Shown one piece after another: positions 19,755 through 28,551 of a stretch of DNA of 64,000 nucleotides. The stretch is taken from the NCBI RefSeq assembly GCF_030542965.1, contig NZ_JAUAOA010000005.1:1-64000 (forward strand), given 5' to 3'. The stretch is from Azotosporobacter soli. GTDB taxonomy: Bacteria; Bacillota; Negativicutes; SG130. The notes under the pieces are model-generated. The model saw nothing but the letters and a program-made list of their open reading frames with translations, made no database searches and was not told the DNA's origin. The translations under genes and the position numbers were made by a program. Numbering within the stretch: the first letter of the stretch is position 1; every line of letters begins with the position of its first letter.

Positions 19755-20375
19755 ATGCAAGCCATTATGCTGCAAGTCGGTGCCTTGGGCACGAATTGTT
19801 ATATTTTGTACTGTGAAAAAACTTTGCAGGCGGCAGTTATCGATCCTGGCGGCGATGCCGCTGAAATCATGAACGAAATCGGTCGGCGCAATCTGACGGT
19901 TGCCTATATTTTGAATACGCACGGACACGCAGATCATATCGGTGCCAATGATGAGATCAAAGCACGAACCAATGCACCAATATGCATCCATGAAGCCGAT
20001 GCGGCGATGCTGACGAGCGCACAGAAAAATCTCTCATTGTATATCGGTCAGCAAATTAGCGGCAATCAGGCAGATCGTCTGCTTGCGGACGGCGATCTGA
20101 TCGAATTGGGTGAAATCAAGCTCACGGTTGTGCATACGCCTGGACATACGCCGGGGGGGATTTGTTTTGTCGGTGAAGATTTCGTCTTCAGCGGCGACAC
20201 TTTATTTGCGCAATCAGTCGGAAGAACGGATTTTCCCGGCGGTTCGCACGTTCAGCTTGTTAACAGCATTAAGAACAAGCTAATGGCGCTTCCCGATGCG
20301 ATGCAAGTTTTTCCAGGGCATGGTCCGGCAACGACAATTGGCGAAGAACGTACAATGAACCCTTTTATTCAATAA
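19755..20375 (+). CDS. Metallo-beta-lactamase-fold hydrolase (glyoxalase II-like)
   Basis: The 206-residue protein carries the zinc motif THGHADHIGAND, a further metal ligand in HTPGHTPG, FSGDTLF and a C-terminal PGHGP. This is the YcbL/YqgX-like branch of the glyoxalase II family. It probably hydrolyses a thioester or related small molecule; the true substrate is not evident. AAGGAGA lies upstream of ATG 19755. It is placed in the relA-dtd run as in other Firmicutes. Confidence 0.9.
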   Translation: MQAIMLQVGALGTNCYILYCEKTLQAAVIDPGGDAAEIMNEIGRRNLTVAYILNTHGHADHIGANDEIKARTNAPICIHEADAAMLTSAQKNLSLYIGQQISGNQADRLLADGDLIELGEIKLTVVHTPGHTPGGICFVGEDFVFSGDTLFAQSVGRTDFPGGSHVQLVNSIKNKLMALPDAMQVFPGHGPATTIGEERTMNPFIQ

Positions 20376-20395
20376 AAGGGGGGAGGACTTTGCTT

Positions 20396-21412
20396 ATGGT
20401 GAAAAATTATACGGATTTGTGGAAATGGTTTTTAGGGGCAATAGGAATCTACTTTGCTAGTCAGTTAACGACTATTTATATCCCCATCATGTTGGCAATT
20501 GTAATTGCTTTCATCCTAAATCCTTTCGTAAACTGGTTGTGTGAAATTTTCCCGCTCATTGGAAGGGGGAGCTCGGTACTCTTGGCATTCCTATGCATGC
20601 TGCTTGTTTTTTCAGGCATTGGAATGTTCGTACTGATACCGTTCATACACGAATTTGACAATTTTATGATCAACGTGCCCATTCTGCTAACAAAAATTCA
20701 GACGGCGCTGGAAGCTTTGCAACACAACACTTGGGGTATGCCTTGGAATGTCAATTTGATGCTGGATCGTATGCTCGATAGTGTTACATCCTTATCGACA
20801 GAAGCGGCGCGCAATATCCTCAACACACTGGTTGGCATGGCTAGCCGCATCATTGAATTGATTGTCGTTCCCGTACTTACCTTCTATTTTTTACGCGATG
20901 GTAGATTGCTACGGGATAAGTTTATTAATCTATATTCCATTGAAAAACGCCCAAAAGTACAAACCGTTCTGGCGGAATTTGCCAAAGTAATCAGTGGCTA
21001 CATACATGGACAAGCATGGATCAGTAGCATTATCGGCCTGCTTGTTTTTGCGGGAATGTATCTGTTAGGTGTTGATTATCCAATGGTTTGGGGATTATTG
21101 GCCACTTGCACGGAAATGATTCCCATCATTGGTCCGATTATAGGTGCAATTCCAGCCATCATCTTGGCTTATCTTGTCTCACCGTCATTGGCAGTTAAAG
21201 TCATTGTTTTTTACATTGTGATTCATCAACTTGAAAATCATATCATCGTACCGAATGTTATGGGACATGTAATCGAGCTGCATCCGGTATTAGTCATCAT
21301 TAGTCTCTTGATAGGCGGTAAATTGCTTGGCATCATGGGAATGATCATCGCGGTTCCGGCCGCGGCCCTGTTAAAAGTTCTTTTACAGCAATTTGGGTTA
21401 ACAGAAAGATAG
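20396..21412 (+). CDS. AI-2E family permease-like membrane protein
   Basis: The 338-residue protein has about seven hydrophobic helices and the AI-2E/PerM-family layout: a helix pair near the N-terminus, a long soluble segment (about 80-140), then helices with YLLGVDYPMVWGLLATCTEMIPIIGPIIGAIPAIILA. Members export small molecules or ions, and the substrate here is unknown. GGGAGG precedes it; ATG 20396 is favoured over TTG 20390 by spacing. fur follows 13 bases later. Confidence 0.85.
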   Translation: MVKNYTDLWKWFLGAIGIYFASQLTTIYIPIMLAIVIAFILNPFVNWLCEIFPLIGRGSSVLLAFLCMLLVFSGIGMFVLIPFIHEFDNFMINVPILLTKIQTALEALQHNTWGMPWNVNLMLDRMLDSVTSLSTEAARNILNTLVGMASRIIELIVVPVLTFYFLRDGRLLRDKFINLYSIEKRPKVQTVLAEFAKVISGYIHGQAWISSIIGLLVFAGMYLLGVDYPMVWGLLATCTEMIPIIGPIIGAIPAIILAYLVSPSLAVKVIVFYIVIHQLENHIIVPNVMGHVIELHPVLVIISLLIGGKLLGIMGMIIAVPAAALLKVLLQQFGLTER

Positions 21413-21425
21413 GTGAATTTTGCAA

Positions 21426-21866
21426 ATGGATATGACTGCTATTCGTCAAAAATTTCAAGAAAAACAATATAAGTTTACTCCGCAGCGTCAGACGATTTTA
21501 CAGGCGTTTGCTGATCATGGGGATCGGCATCTGAGTGCGGAAGAAGTACATGGTATTGTCAAGCAAAAAACTGCCGACATAGGCTTGGCTACCGTTTACC
21601 GTACACTTGAAATACTCAGCGAACTCGATATCCTGCAAAAAAATGATTTTGGCGACGGACGCAATCGTTATGAAGTAAGTGCAGCAAATATGACGCATCA
21701 TCACCATCATTTAATTTGTCTTTCCTGTCATGCAGTTAAGGAATTTGAAGATGACTTATTGGAAACTTTAGAATGCGCCATTGCAAAAAAGAGCGATTTT
21801 CTTATTGTTGACCACCATTTGAAGTTTTATGGCTATTGCCAAGATTGTCGTACTAAGCATGAATAG
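21426..21866 (+). CDS. fur: Fur-family metalloregulator
   Basis: The 146-residue protein has the winged-helix start (FTPQRQTILQAF), the DNA-recognition segment (TADIGLATVYRTLEIL), the metal site THHHHHLICLSCHAVKEF and a second CQDC pair for structural zinc. The five-His run followed by LICLSC matches Fur more than PerR or Zur, though assignment among these needs experiment. ATG 21426 fits the AGGTGA spacing better than TTG 21420. A Fur-box-like site lies upstream of dxs (42659-42677). Confidence 0.87.
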   Translation: MDMTAIRQKFQEKQYKFTPQRQTILQAFADHGDRHLSAEEVHGIVKQKTADIGLATVYRTLEILSELDILQKNDFGDGRNRYEVSAANMTHHHHHLICLSCHAVKEFEDDLLETLECAIAKKSDFLIVDHHLKFYGYCQDCRTKHE

Positions 21867-21922
21867 GTGGATGATCAGAGAACGATAATTATTGATTATG
21901 TACAATTAAACAGCAATTCTTA

Positions 21923-21953
21923 TTGGACGAAATCAGGTGAAACAAGATATAAT
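21923..21953 (+). promoter_or_regulatory. Possible promoter upstream of hisS-aspS
   Basis: A perfect TATAAT (21948-21953) lies 19 bases after TTGGAC (21923-21928), about 125 bases before hisS. The long spacing weakens the call. No T-box motif is seen in the 211-base gap between fur and hisS. Confidence 0.4.
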
Positions 21954-22077
21954 AGTGATATTCGCCCATATGAATGACAAATATCCTTTTGACATAAACA
22001 AGGGTGTTTTTCGATTCAACTGACAAGTGCATTAGGCGCTGTTTTATTATTTACCCAACAAGGAGAGGAGAATATTC

Positions 22078-23349
22078 ATGCTTACTCAAGGACCACGCGG
22101 CACGAAGGATGTGCTGCCTGATACGAGTTGCCAATGGCAGTATGTAGAAAAAAAAGTACGTGCGACATGCGATATCTTTGCTTATCAGGAAATACGGACT
22201 CCAATTTTTGAACACACGGAACTGTTTTTGCGCGGCATTGGCGAGACAACCGATATCGTAGAAAAGGAAATGTATACGTTTCAAGACAGGGGCGAGCGAA
22301 GCATTACATTGCGACCCGAAAATACCGCCGCTGTTGTCCGCTCTTTTCTGGAAAATAAATTGTACGGCCAAGCAACTCAACCGGTAAAACTATTTTATGT
22401 CGGACCAATGTTCCGTTATGACAAACCGCAAGCCGGACGATTTAGGCAGTTCCATCAATTTGGAGCCGAAGCAATAGGCACTCAACAACCAACGATTGAC
22501 GCAGAAATCATTACATTGGCAGTCCGCTTTTTGCAGGATCTTGGCCTGACCGAACTCAAATTGCAACTGAATTCAGTTGGCTGTCCGAAATGCCGGCCTG
22601 CATATCGTGATACTTTAAAAGCATTTTTTGCCAATAAACTTACCAATTTGTGCAGTGATTGTCAATCTCGTTATGAACGCAATCCCTTGCGTATTCTCGA
22701 TTGCAAGAATACAGCCTGTCAGGCAGCTTCCGCAGGTGTCCCTGAAATTAACACTTGTCTGTGCAGTGAATGCGATGATCATTTTGCAACATTACAGCGT
22801 CTGCTTGGCGCTGCTGACATTGATTTTACGATTAACCCCAGGTTGGTTCGCGGTTTGGACTACTACACAAAGACTGCATTCGAAATACAGTATGCACCAC
22901 TCGGGGCACAGAGCGCTGTCTGCGGCGGAGGTCGCTATGACGGGTTAATTGAAGAGTGTGGTGGTCCCGCAACTCCTGCAATCGGTTTTGCGATTGGCAT
23001 TGAACGTGTCTTGTTAGCATTGGAAAAACAGAATTTACTGCCGGAACTTACCAAGGCCTCGACCGTGTTTATCGCACCATTGGGTGAGGCGGCACAACTA
23101 ATGGCATTCAAACTGTTGTTTGAGATTCGCAGACAAAATATTGCTGCCGATATGGATTTTATGGGACGCAGCATAAAAGCCCAGTTAAAACAAGCAAATC
23201 GTCAGCAAGCTCGTTTTGTCGCGATCATTGGCGATGATGAAGCTGCCAGCGGCAACGTGATGTTAAAGGATATGGCTGCGGGTACGCAAGAATTGATAAG
23301 TGCTTCAGAAGTTGCAAATACAATACTAAAGCAGATGGGGGAACTATAA
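22078..23349 (+). CDS. hisS: Histidyl-tRNA synthetase
   Basis: The 423-residue class II synthetase starts MLTQGPRGTKDVLP, has motif 2 RYDKPQAGRFRQFHQFGAEAIG, the histidine-binding LVRGLDYYTKTAFE, motif 3 AIGFAIGIERVLLALE, and a C-terminal anticodon-binding domain (about 335-420). GGAGAGGAG lies upstream of ATG 22078. aspS follows directly, the normal hisS-aspS pair. Confidence 0.97.
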   Translation: MLTQGPRGTKDVLPDTSCQWQYVEKKVRATCDIFAYQEIRTPIFEHTELFLRGIGETTDIVEKEMYTFQDRGERSITLRPENTAAVVRSFLENKLYGQATQPVKLFYVGPMFRYDKPQAGRFRQFHQFGAEAIGTQQPTIDAEIITLAVRFLQDLGLTELKLQLNSVGCPKCRPAYRDTLKAFFANKLTNLCSDCQSRYERNPLRILDCKNTACQAASAGVPEINTCLCSECDDHFATLQRLLGAADIDFTINPRLVRGLDYYTKTAFEIQYAPLGAQSAVCGGGRYDGLIEECGGPATPAIGFAIGIERVLLALEKQNLLPELTKASTVFIAPLGEAAQLMAFKLLFEIRRQNIAADMDFMGRSIKAQLKQANRQQARFVAIIGDDEAASGNVMLKDMAAGTQELISASEVANTILKQMGEL

Positions 23350-23350
23350 A

Positions 23351-25144
23351 ATGGAAACCATGGCAGGCATGAAAAGAAGTCACTCTTGCGCTGATTTGAC
23401 GCAGCAAGAAGTAGGCAAAGAAGTAGTCTTATGCGGTTGGGCTGCCCGCAGACGCGATCACGGTGGATTGATCTTCGTTGATTTACGTGACCGTTCTGGA
23501 ATCGTACAGGTCGTATTCTCACCGGATGTTGCTGCAGAAGCGTTCAGTAAAGCGGAAGGTGTGCGCTCTGAATATGTCTTGGCTGTCAAAGGCGTTGTCC
23601 GCCAGCGTGAAGCTGGGACTATCAATGAAAACATGGCTACCGGCCAGATTGAAGTATCGGGAGTTGAACTGCGCATCTTGAATGCAGCGAAGACACCGCC
23701 ATTTTATATTCAAGACAATATCGATGTTGATGAAACACTTCGCTTAAAATACCGTTATCTTGATTTGCGTCGTCCTGAAATGCAAGGGAATTTTATTTTG
23801 CGTCACAAGGTTACTAAAGCGATGCGGGACTTTTTTGATCGCAACGGCTTTTTGGAAATTGAAACGCCAATGTTAGCTAAAAGTACTCCAGAAGGTGCGC
23901 GTGACTACCTTGTTCCCAGTCGCGTTAATCCAGGGAAATTCTATGCGTTGCCGCAATCGCCGCAAACATTCAAACAATTGCTTATGGTGGCTGGTATGGA
24001 GAAATATTTTCAAATCGTTCGCTGTTTCCGTGATGAGGATTTACGGGCAGATCGTCAGCCGGAATTCACGCAACTGGATATTGAAATGTCATTTATAGAC
24101 CGTGAAGAAATTCTTACAATGATGGAAGAAATGGTGGCATTTCTCTTTAAGCAGGCAATGGACGTTACCATTGACAGCAAAATCCCTCGGATGAGTTATG
24201 AAGATGCGATCAATCGCTATGGTTCGGATAAACCGGACATTCGCTTTGGCATGGAATTAGTCGATTTAACACCCGCGCTCGAAGGCTGCGAATTCAAAGT
24301 TTTCCAAAGTGTTCTCGCATCCGGCGGTCAAGTAAAAGCAATCAACGTTAAAGGTTATTCCCATGCGCCACGCCGTGAGTTGGACGGCTTAGTGGACTAC
24401 GTCGCAACCTATGGCGCAAAGGGTTTAGCCTGGATCTGCTACAATGAAGATGGCGTAAAATCGCCGATCACCAAATTTTTGTCAGATGAAATTCAAGAAA
24501 AGATTGCTGCTGCAGCGCAAGTGGAAACGGGAGATCTACTCTTGATTGTCGCGGATCAGCCGAACATAGTTGCCAATTCGCTCGGACAGCTGCGCCTTGA
24601 AATGGGACGTCGCTTAAATCTGATTGATCCAGATAAGTTAGCTTTCTTGTGGGTCATCGACTTCCCTATGTTTGAATATGATGCGGAAGACAAACGTTGG
24701 GTTGCCATGCATCATATGTTTACTTCGCCGCGTGATGAAGATATCCATTATCTCGCTGGAGAAGATCTCGGACAAATCAAAGCCAAAGCGTATGACATGG
24801 TGTTGAATGGCACAGAACTCGGCGGCGGCAGCATTCGGATTTACAGCCGTGATTTGCAGCAGAAGATTTTCGATGCAATGGGCTTTACGCCGGAAGAAGC
24901 GACGAGCAAATTCGGCTTCCTGCTTGATGCATTCGAATACGGTGCGCCGCCGCATGGTGGAATCGCGTTCGGCCTTGACCGTTTGATCATGCTGATGGCC
25001 AAGCGCAATTCGATTCGCGATGTCATCGCGTTCCCGAAAACGCAAAGCGCAACGGATCTGATGACGCAGGCGCCGTCGGAAGTTGACGAGCGTCAGCTGA
25101 AAGAGTTGCATATCCGCGCTGCGGCGCTCGCCAAGAAGTCCTAA
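23351..25144 (+). CDS. aspS: Aspartyl-tRNA synthetase
   Basis: The 597-residue protein is the bacterial-type enzyme: an N-terminal OB-fold anticodon domain (about 1-115), the class II core (PEFTQLDIEMSFID, CFRDEDLRADRQPEFTQ), the GAD insertion (about 290-400) and motif 3 GIAFGLDRLIMLM. Bacterial-type AspRS may be discriminating or non-discriminating; no asparagine amidation genes are in the window. ATG 23351 begins one base after the hisS stop. A 6S RNA gene follows. Confidence 0.97.
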   Translation: METMAGMKRSHSCADLTQQEVGKEVVLCGWAARRRDHGGLIFVDLRDRSGIVQVVFSPDVAAEAFSKAEGVRSEYVLAVKGVVRQREAGTINENMATGQIEVSGVELRILNAAKTPPFYIQDNIDVDETLRLKYRYLDLRRPEMQGNFILRHKVTKAMRDFFDRNGFLEIETPMLAKSTPEGARDYLVPSRVNPGKFYALPQSPQTFKQLLMVAGMEKYFQIVRCFRDEDLRADRQPEFTQLDIEMSFIDREEILTMMEEMVAFLFKQAMDVTIDSKIPRMSYEDAINRYGSDKPDIRFGMELVDLTPALEGCEFKVFQSVLASGGQVKAINVKGYSHAPRRELDGLVDYVATYGAKGLAWICYNEDGVKSPITKFLSDEIQEKIAAAAQVETGDLLLIVADQPNIVANSLGQLRLEMGRRLNLIDPDKLAFLWVIDFPMFEYDAEDKRWVAMHHMFTSPRDEDIHYLAGEDLGQIKAKAYDMVLNGTELGGGSIRIYSRDLQQKIFDAMGFTPEEATSKFGFLLDAFEYGAPPHGGIAFGLDRLIMLMAKRNSIRDVIAFPKTQSATDLMTQAPSEVDERQLKELHIRAAALAKKS

Positions 25145-25179
25145 CCTTGTAAGGCGTCGTTAATTCGCTGAAATGAGCA

Positions 25180-25208
25180 TTGCAAATTTTCTGTTTATTT
25201 GATAGTAT
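25180..25208 (+). promoter_or_regulatory. Promoter of the 6S RNA gene
   Basis: TTGCAA (25180-25185) and TAGTAT (25203-25208) are separated by 17 bases, which places the start of transcription near 25215. The mature 6S stem begins at about 25245, so a 5' leader may be trimmed. Confidence 0.6.
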
Positions 25209-25244
25209 GGAATCAAGAAAACTACATAGTGCTTTTCACAACAC

Positions 25245-25433
25245 AAAATATATCCCTGCTGTGTGCGTGGAATGCCGACATGTTTTGAGCCAACACAATT
25301 TCTTCGGGAGCTCGCCCTTTAGATGTGGCATGTGTGCCCTAGTTTAGGGAACGTTTAAGCATCTGAGAGAGTACCCACCTGCCTGGGGCAGGTTCAAAAC
25401 ACAAGGCGTTACGGCATGGTGGGGTGTATTTTT
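25245..25433 (+). ncRNA. ssrS: 6S RNA (transcription regulator)
   Basis: This about 189-base RNA binds housekeeping RNA polymerase by mimicking an open promoter. The ends pair over 12 bases: AAAATATATCCC (25245-25256) with GGGGTGTATTTT (25421-25432). Inside, TGCCG and GTTTTGA pair with CGGCA and TCAAAAC in the 3' half, leaving the large central bulge expected of 6S. The aspS-6S order matches bsrA in Bacillus subtilis. Exact ends are approximate. The final T run also acts as a terminator close to rarA. Confidence 0.85.
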
Positions 25434-25471
25434 GTCTGTACGAAACTTTCAAGACGGGAGCGATTCAAAAA

Positions 25472-26785
25472 ATGGATCTGTTTAGTGCGGCGCCGGTTGC
25501 GACCGGCTATCAGCCGTTGGCCGAACGGATGCGGCCAGCAACGTTGAATGAAGTGGTTGGACAGCGCGATGTCGTTGGACCCGGACGACTATTACAGCAA
25601 ATGATTGCGAAAAATCAAGTCTGTTCGTTGATTTTTCACGGACCGCCGGGGACTGGTAAAACAACGTTGGCGCGCATTGTCGCAAACAACGTCAAAGGAA
25701 GCTTTGAAAAATTAAATGCCGTCACCGCCGGCGTCGCCGAGTTGAAAAAAATCGCCGGCGAAGCGGAAGAGCGGCTAAAATATTATGGTACGCGAACGGT
25801 CGTATTCGTCGACGAAATCCATCGTTTCAGCAAAAGTCAGCAGGACGTGCTGCTGCCATACGTTGAAGACGGACGTTTGATTTTAATCGGTGCAACAACC
25901 GAAAACCCCTATTTTTCAATCAATCAGCCGCTGCTGTCGCGCGTGCGGCTGATTCGTCTGTCCGTCGTTGCGCCAGCCGAGTTGGTGGAACTGCTGCGGC
26001 GCTGTTTGGCGGAACCTAAGGGGCTTGGCGATTTGAAACTGGGCTGCGAAGCGGAGGCGCTAGAGCTGATTGCCAAGCTGGCCAAAGGCGATGCGCGTTT
26101 TGCGCTGAACCTGTTGGAGCAGGCGGCGTATCTGGCGGAAAACGAGCAGGGAGCGGCGCGGGTCATCAGCAAAGAACTGCTGGGCCGCATTGTCGGCGAA
26201 GGCGTTGTCAGTTATGACCGCAAAGGCGACAGTCATTACGACGTCGTTTCAGCATTCATCAAAAGCATCCGCGGCTCCGATCCGCAGGCGGCGCTACATT
26301 ATCTGGCGCGCATGCTGCATTCCGGCGAGGATGTGCAATTCATCATTCGCCGCTTGTTGATCAGCGCGGCCGAAGACATCGGCAACGCCGATCCCAACGC
26401 GCTGGTGGTGATGACTGCCGCCGCGCAGGCATTTCAACAGGTCGGCTTGCCGGAAGGACGAATTATTTTAGGTCAGGCGGTGTCGTACTTAGCGACTGCG
26501 CCAAAAAGCAACGCAGCCTATCTGGCGATCGGCGCCGCGCTCACGGATTTGAAACAGCGCGATTGCGGCGAGGTGCCGCCGCATTTGCGCGATGCGCATT
26601 ATGCTGGTGCGGCGAAGCTGGGGCATGGAATCGCCTATCGCTATCCGCATGATTATCCCGGTCATTATGTCGAGCAGCAATATTTGCCGGACCGCCTGCA
26701 AGGCGTGGAATATTACCGGCCGACGGACTGCGGCTACGAGCGGGAAATCAACCGGCTGATGGGCGAACGAAAAAAATCGACCTAA
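25472..26785 (+). CDS. rarA: Replication-associated recombination protein RarA (MgsA)
   Basis: The 437-residue AAA+ ATPase acts at stalled replication forks. It has an early RMRPATLNEVVGQ block, Walker A GPPGTGKTT (57-65), VVFVDEIHRFSKSQQD (Walker B), and the C-terminal MgsA domain with SAFIKSIRGSDPQAALHYLARML and LPEGRIILGQAVSYLA. ATG 25472 is the start; the open frame extends upstream into the 6S gene but that part is not coding. Codon use is GC-rich compared with the 5' third of the window. Confidence 0.93.
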   Translation: MDLFSAAPVATGYQPLAERMRPATLNEVVGQRDVVGPGRLLQQMIAKNQVCSLIFHGPPGTGKTTLARIVANNVKGSFEKLNAVTAGVAELKKIAGEAEERLKYYGTRTVVFVDEIHRFSKSQQDVLLPYVEDGRLILIGATTENPYFSINQPLLSRVRLIRLSVVAPAELVELLRRCLAEPKGLGDLKLGCEAEALELIAKLAKGDARFALNLLEQAAYLAENEQGAARVISKELLGRIVGEGVVSYDRKGDSHYDVVSAFIKSIRGSDPQAALHYLARMLHSGEDVQFIIRRLLISAAEDIGNADPNALVVMTAAAQAFQQVGLPEGRIILGQAVSYLATAPKSNAAYLAIGAALTDLKQRDCGEVPPHLRDAHYAGAAKLGHGIAYRYPHDYPGHYVEQQYLPDRLQGVEYYRPTDCGYEREINRLMGERKKST

Positions 26786-26789
26786 CCTT

Positions 26790-26818
26790 TTGACAAATGC
26801 TTTTCTTTTTGTTATATT
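26790..26818 (+). promoter_or_regulatory. Strong promoter of the iscR-iscS-iscU operon
   Basis: A consensus TTGACA (26790-26795) is followed after 17 bases by TATATT (26813-26818). An operator-like palindrome lies just downstream (26835-26850). Confidence 0.75.
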
Positions 26819-26834
26819 ATGAATAACAATTCCT

Positions 26835-26850
26835 ATCGACTTAGTCGGAT
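26835..26850 (+). promoter_or_regulatory. Probable IscR operator
   Basis: ATCGACTTAGTCGGAT contains the perfect inverted repeat CGACT-T-AGTCG. It lies about 16 bases after the -10 element, where a bound repressor would block transcription. Rrf2-family regulators usually control their own operon through such sites. Binding is inferred. Confidence 0.55.
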
Positions 26851-26874
26851 TTAACGACGGCGGGAGAGATGAAG

Positions 26875-27297
26875 GTGAAGATATCAACCAAAGGCCGGTA
26901 TGGCGTTGCGGCAATGTATGATTTAGCGATGCATTCCGAACAAGGGCCGGTTTCACTAAAAAGCGTCGCGCAGCGGCAAATGATTTCTGAGCATTACCTG
27001 GAGCAGTTGATGAGCACGCTGCGCAAAGCAGGGTACGTCAAAAGCGTTCGGGGCGCCCAGGGCGGCTATCTTCTCACGAAAGATCCGGCCAATATTTCGG
27101 TAGGCGATATTATTCGCGTCATGGAAGGACCGATTGCGCTCGTGGATTGCCTGCTTCCCAATCCGGAAGATAAGGACTGCTGCGAACGGGCTGGAATTTG
27201 CGTGACCAGAGGTGTTTGGGCAAAAGTATGCGACAGCATCAGCAACGTGCTTGATTCAATCACGCTGGCTGACTTATGCCGCGAAGAAAAGCATTGA
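26875..27297 (+). CDS. iscR: Rrf2-family iron-sulfur regulator (IscR-like)
   Basis: The 140-residue protein has the Rrf2 winged-helix start MKISTKGRYG and the recognition region ISEHYLEQLMSTLRKAGYVKSVRG. A cysteine cluster (DCLLP...DCCERAGIC, about 92-110) matches the [2Fe-2S] ligand region of IscR. I take GTG 26875 as the start because it gives the canonical N-terminus and suits GGGAGA spacing; ATG 26869 lies too close to the ribosome site. It precedes iscS and iscU and should repress the operon when Fe-S clusters are plentiful. A CymR-like cysteine role is less likely given the cysteine cluster. Confidence 0.87.
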   Translation: MKISTKGRYGVAAMYDLAMHSEQGPVSLKSVAQRQMISEHYLEQLMSTLRKAGYVKSVRGAQGGYLLTKDPANISVGDIIRVMEGPIALVDCLLPNPEDKDCCERAGICVTRGVWAKVCDSISNVLDSITLADLCREEKH

Positions 27298-27320
27298 ATT
27301 GAAAGGTAGGTCTTACATTT

Positions 27321-28526
27321 ATGCGCAGAGTATATTTTGACCATTCGGCAACCACTCCAGTGGATTCGGAAGTATTGGAAACAATGCTGCCCTATTTGAA
27401 ACAGGATTTCGGCAATGCGTCGAGCATCCATTGGTTCGGACGCGAAAGTCGCAAAGCGGTGGAAACGGCGCGCGAACAACTGGCGGCGCTGCTTGGCGCT
27501 GAAGCGAAGGAAGTTTTCTTCACCAGCGGCGGAACCGAATCCGATAATTTGGCGATTAAAGGCGTTGCACTGGCCAATCGCAAAAAAGGCAATCATATTA
27601 TTACAACGGCGATCGAGCATCATGCGGTGCTGCACGCCTGTGAATATTTAGAGAAAAATGGTTTTGAAGTCACCTATCTGCCGGTTGACGAAAATGCGAT
27701 GGTTAGCGTGGAGGCGGTGCGCAATGCGATTACCGATAAAACGACGCTGATCAGCATCATGTTTGCGAACAATGAAGTCGGCACGATTCAACCGATCAAG
27801 GAAATCGGCGCGCTGGCTCGCGAAAAGGGCATTTATTTCCATACAGACGCAGTGCAGGCCGTCGGCAATTGCCCGATCGACGTAAAAGAATTGAACATTG
27901 ACCTGCTGAGCTTGTCCGGCCATAAAATTTATGGACCGAAAGGCATCGGCGCGTTGTATGTCCGCAAAGGCGTACGACTGGAGGCGGTGCAGCACGGCGG
28001 CGCACAAGAACGCGGCATTCGTCCGGGGACCGAGAATGTTCCGGCGATTGTCGGTCTTGGCAAAGCGGCTGAACTGGCCAAGCGCGACTTGGAAAAACGC
28101 AGCGCGCACTTGACCGGATTGCGCAACCAATTGTTTGAAGGTCTGAAAAACCGGATTCCAGACATCAAGGTCAACGGTCATCCGGAACTGAGGTTGCCGG
28201 GTAATGTCAATTTCAGCGTATTGTATGTCGAAGGCGAGTCGCTGCTATTGAATCTCGATATCAAAGGAATTGCCGCCTCGAGCGGTTCGGCCTGCACGTC
28301 CGGTTCTCTGGATCCGTCGCACGTATTGCTGGCAATGGGGCTGACGCACGAAGTGGCGCACGGTTCGCTGCGCTTGTCGCTCGGCAAGGACAACACCGCC
28401 AATGACGTAGCCTACTGCCTGGAAGTGCTGCCGGAAATCGTCGAACGCCTGCGCGCAATGTCGCCGCTGAACGCATTCAGCAAGCCGTCAGAAAATAATC
28501 CCTGCAATAGTTGCCACCATCATTAA
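27321..28526 (+). CDS. iscS: Cysteine desulfurase (IscS/NifS)
   Basis: The 401-residue PLP enzyme draws sulfur from cysteine for Fe-S clusters and thio-tRNA. It starts RRVYFDHSATTPVD, shows the PLP lysine in SLSGHKIYGPKG (about Lys202), and the catalytic cysteine in SSGSACTSGS (about Cys325). The last residues CNSCHHH form an unusual Cys/His tail. ATG 27321 follows AAAGGTAGG by about 13 bases. iscU begins 25 bases after the stop. Confidence 0.95.
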   Translation: MRRVYFDHSATTPVDSEVLETMLPYLKQDFGNASSIHWFGRESRKAVETAREQLAALLGAEAKEVFFTSGGTESDNLAIKGVALANRKKGNHIITTAIEHHAVLHACEYLEKNGFEVTYLPVDENAMVSVEAVRNAITDKTTLISIMFANNEVGTIQPIKEIGALAREKGIYFHTDAVQAVGNCPIDVKELNIDLLSLSGHKIYGPKGIGALYVRKGVRLEAVQHGGAQERGIRPGTENVPAIVGLGKAAELAKRDLEKRSAHLTGLRNQLFEGLKNRIPDIKVNGHPELRLPGNVNFSVLYVEGESLLLNLDIKGIAASSGSACTSGSLDPSHVLLAMGLTHEVAHGSLRLSLGKDNTANDVAYCLEVLPEIVERLRAMSPLNAFSKPSENNPCNSCHHH

Positions 28527-28551
28527 GATTGGACTGTAGGAGGTCATAACG

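Noticed and set aside
21867-22077. Possible T-box leader before hisS
   Set aside because: No T-box sequence and no specifier hairpin with terminator were found.
25424-25471. Longer rarA start
   Set aside because: The extension runs through the 6S RNA 3' stem and has no conserved residues; ATG 25472 gives the normal N-terminus.
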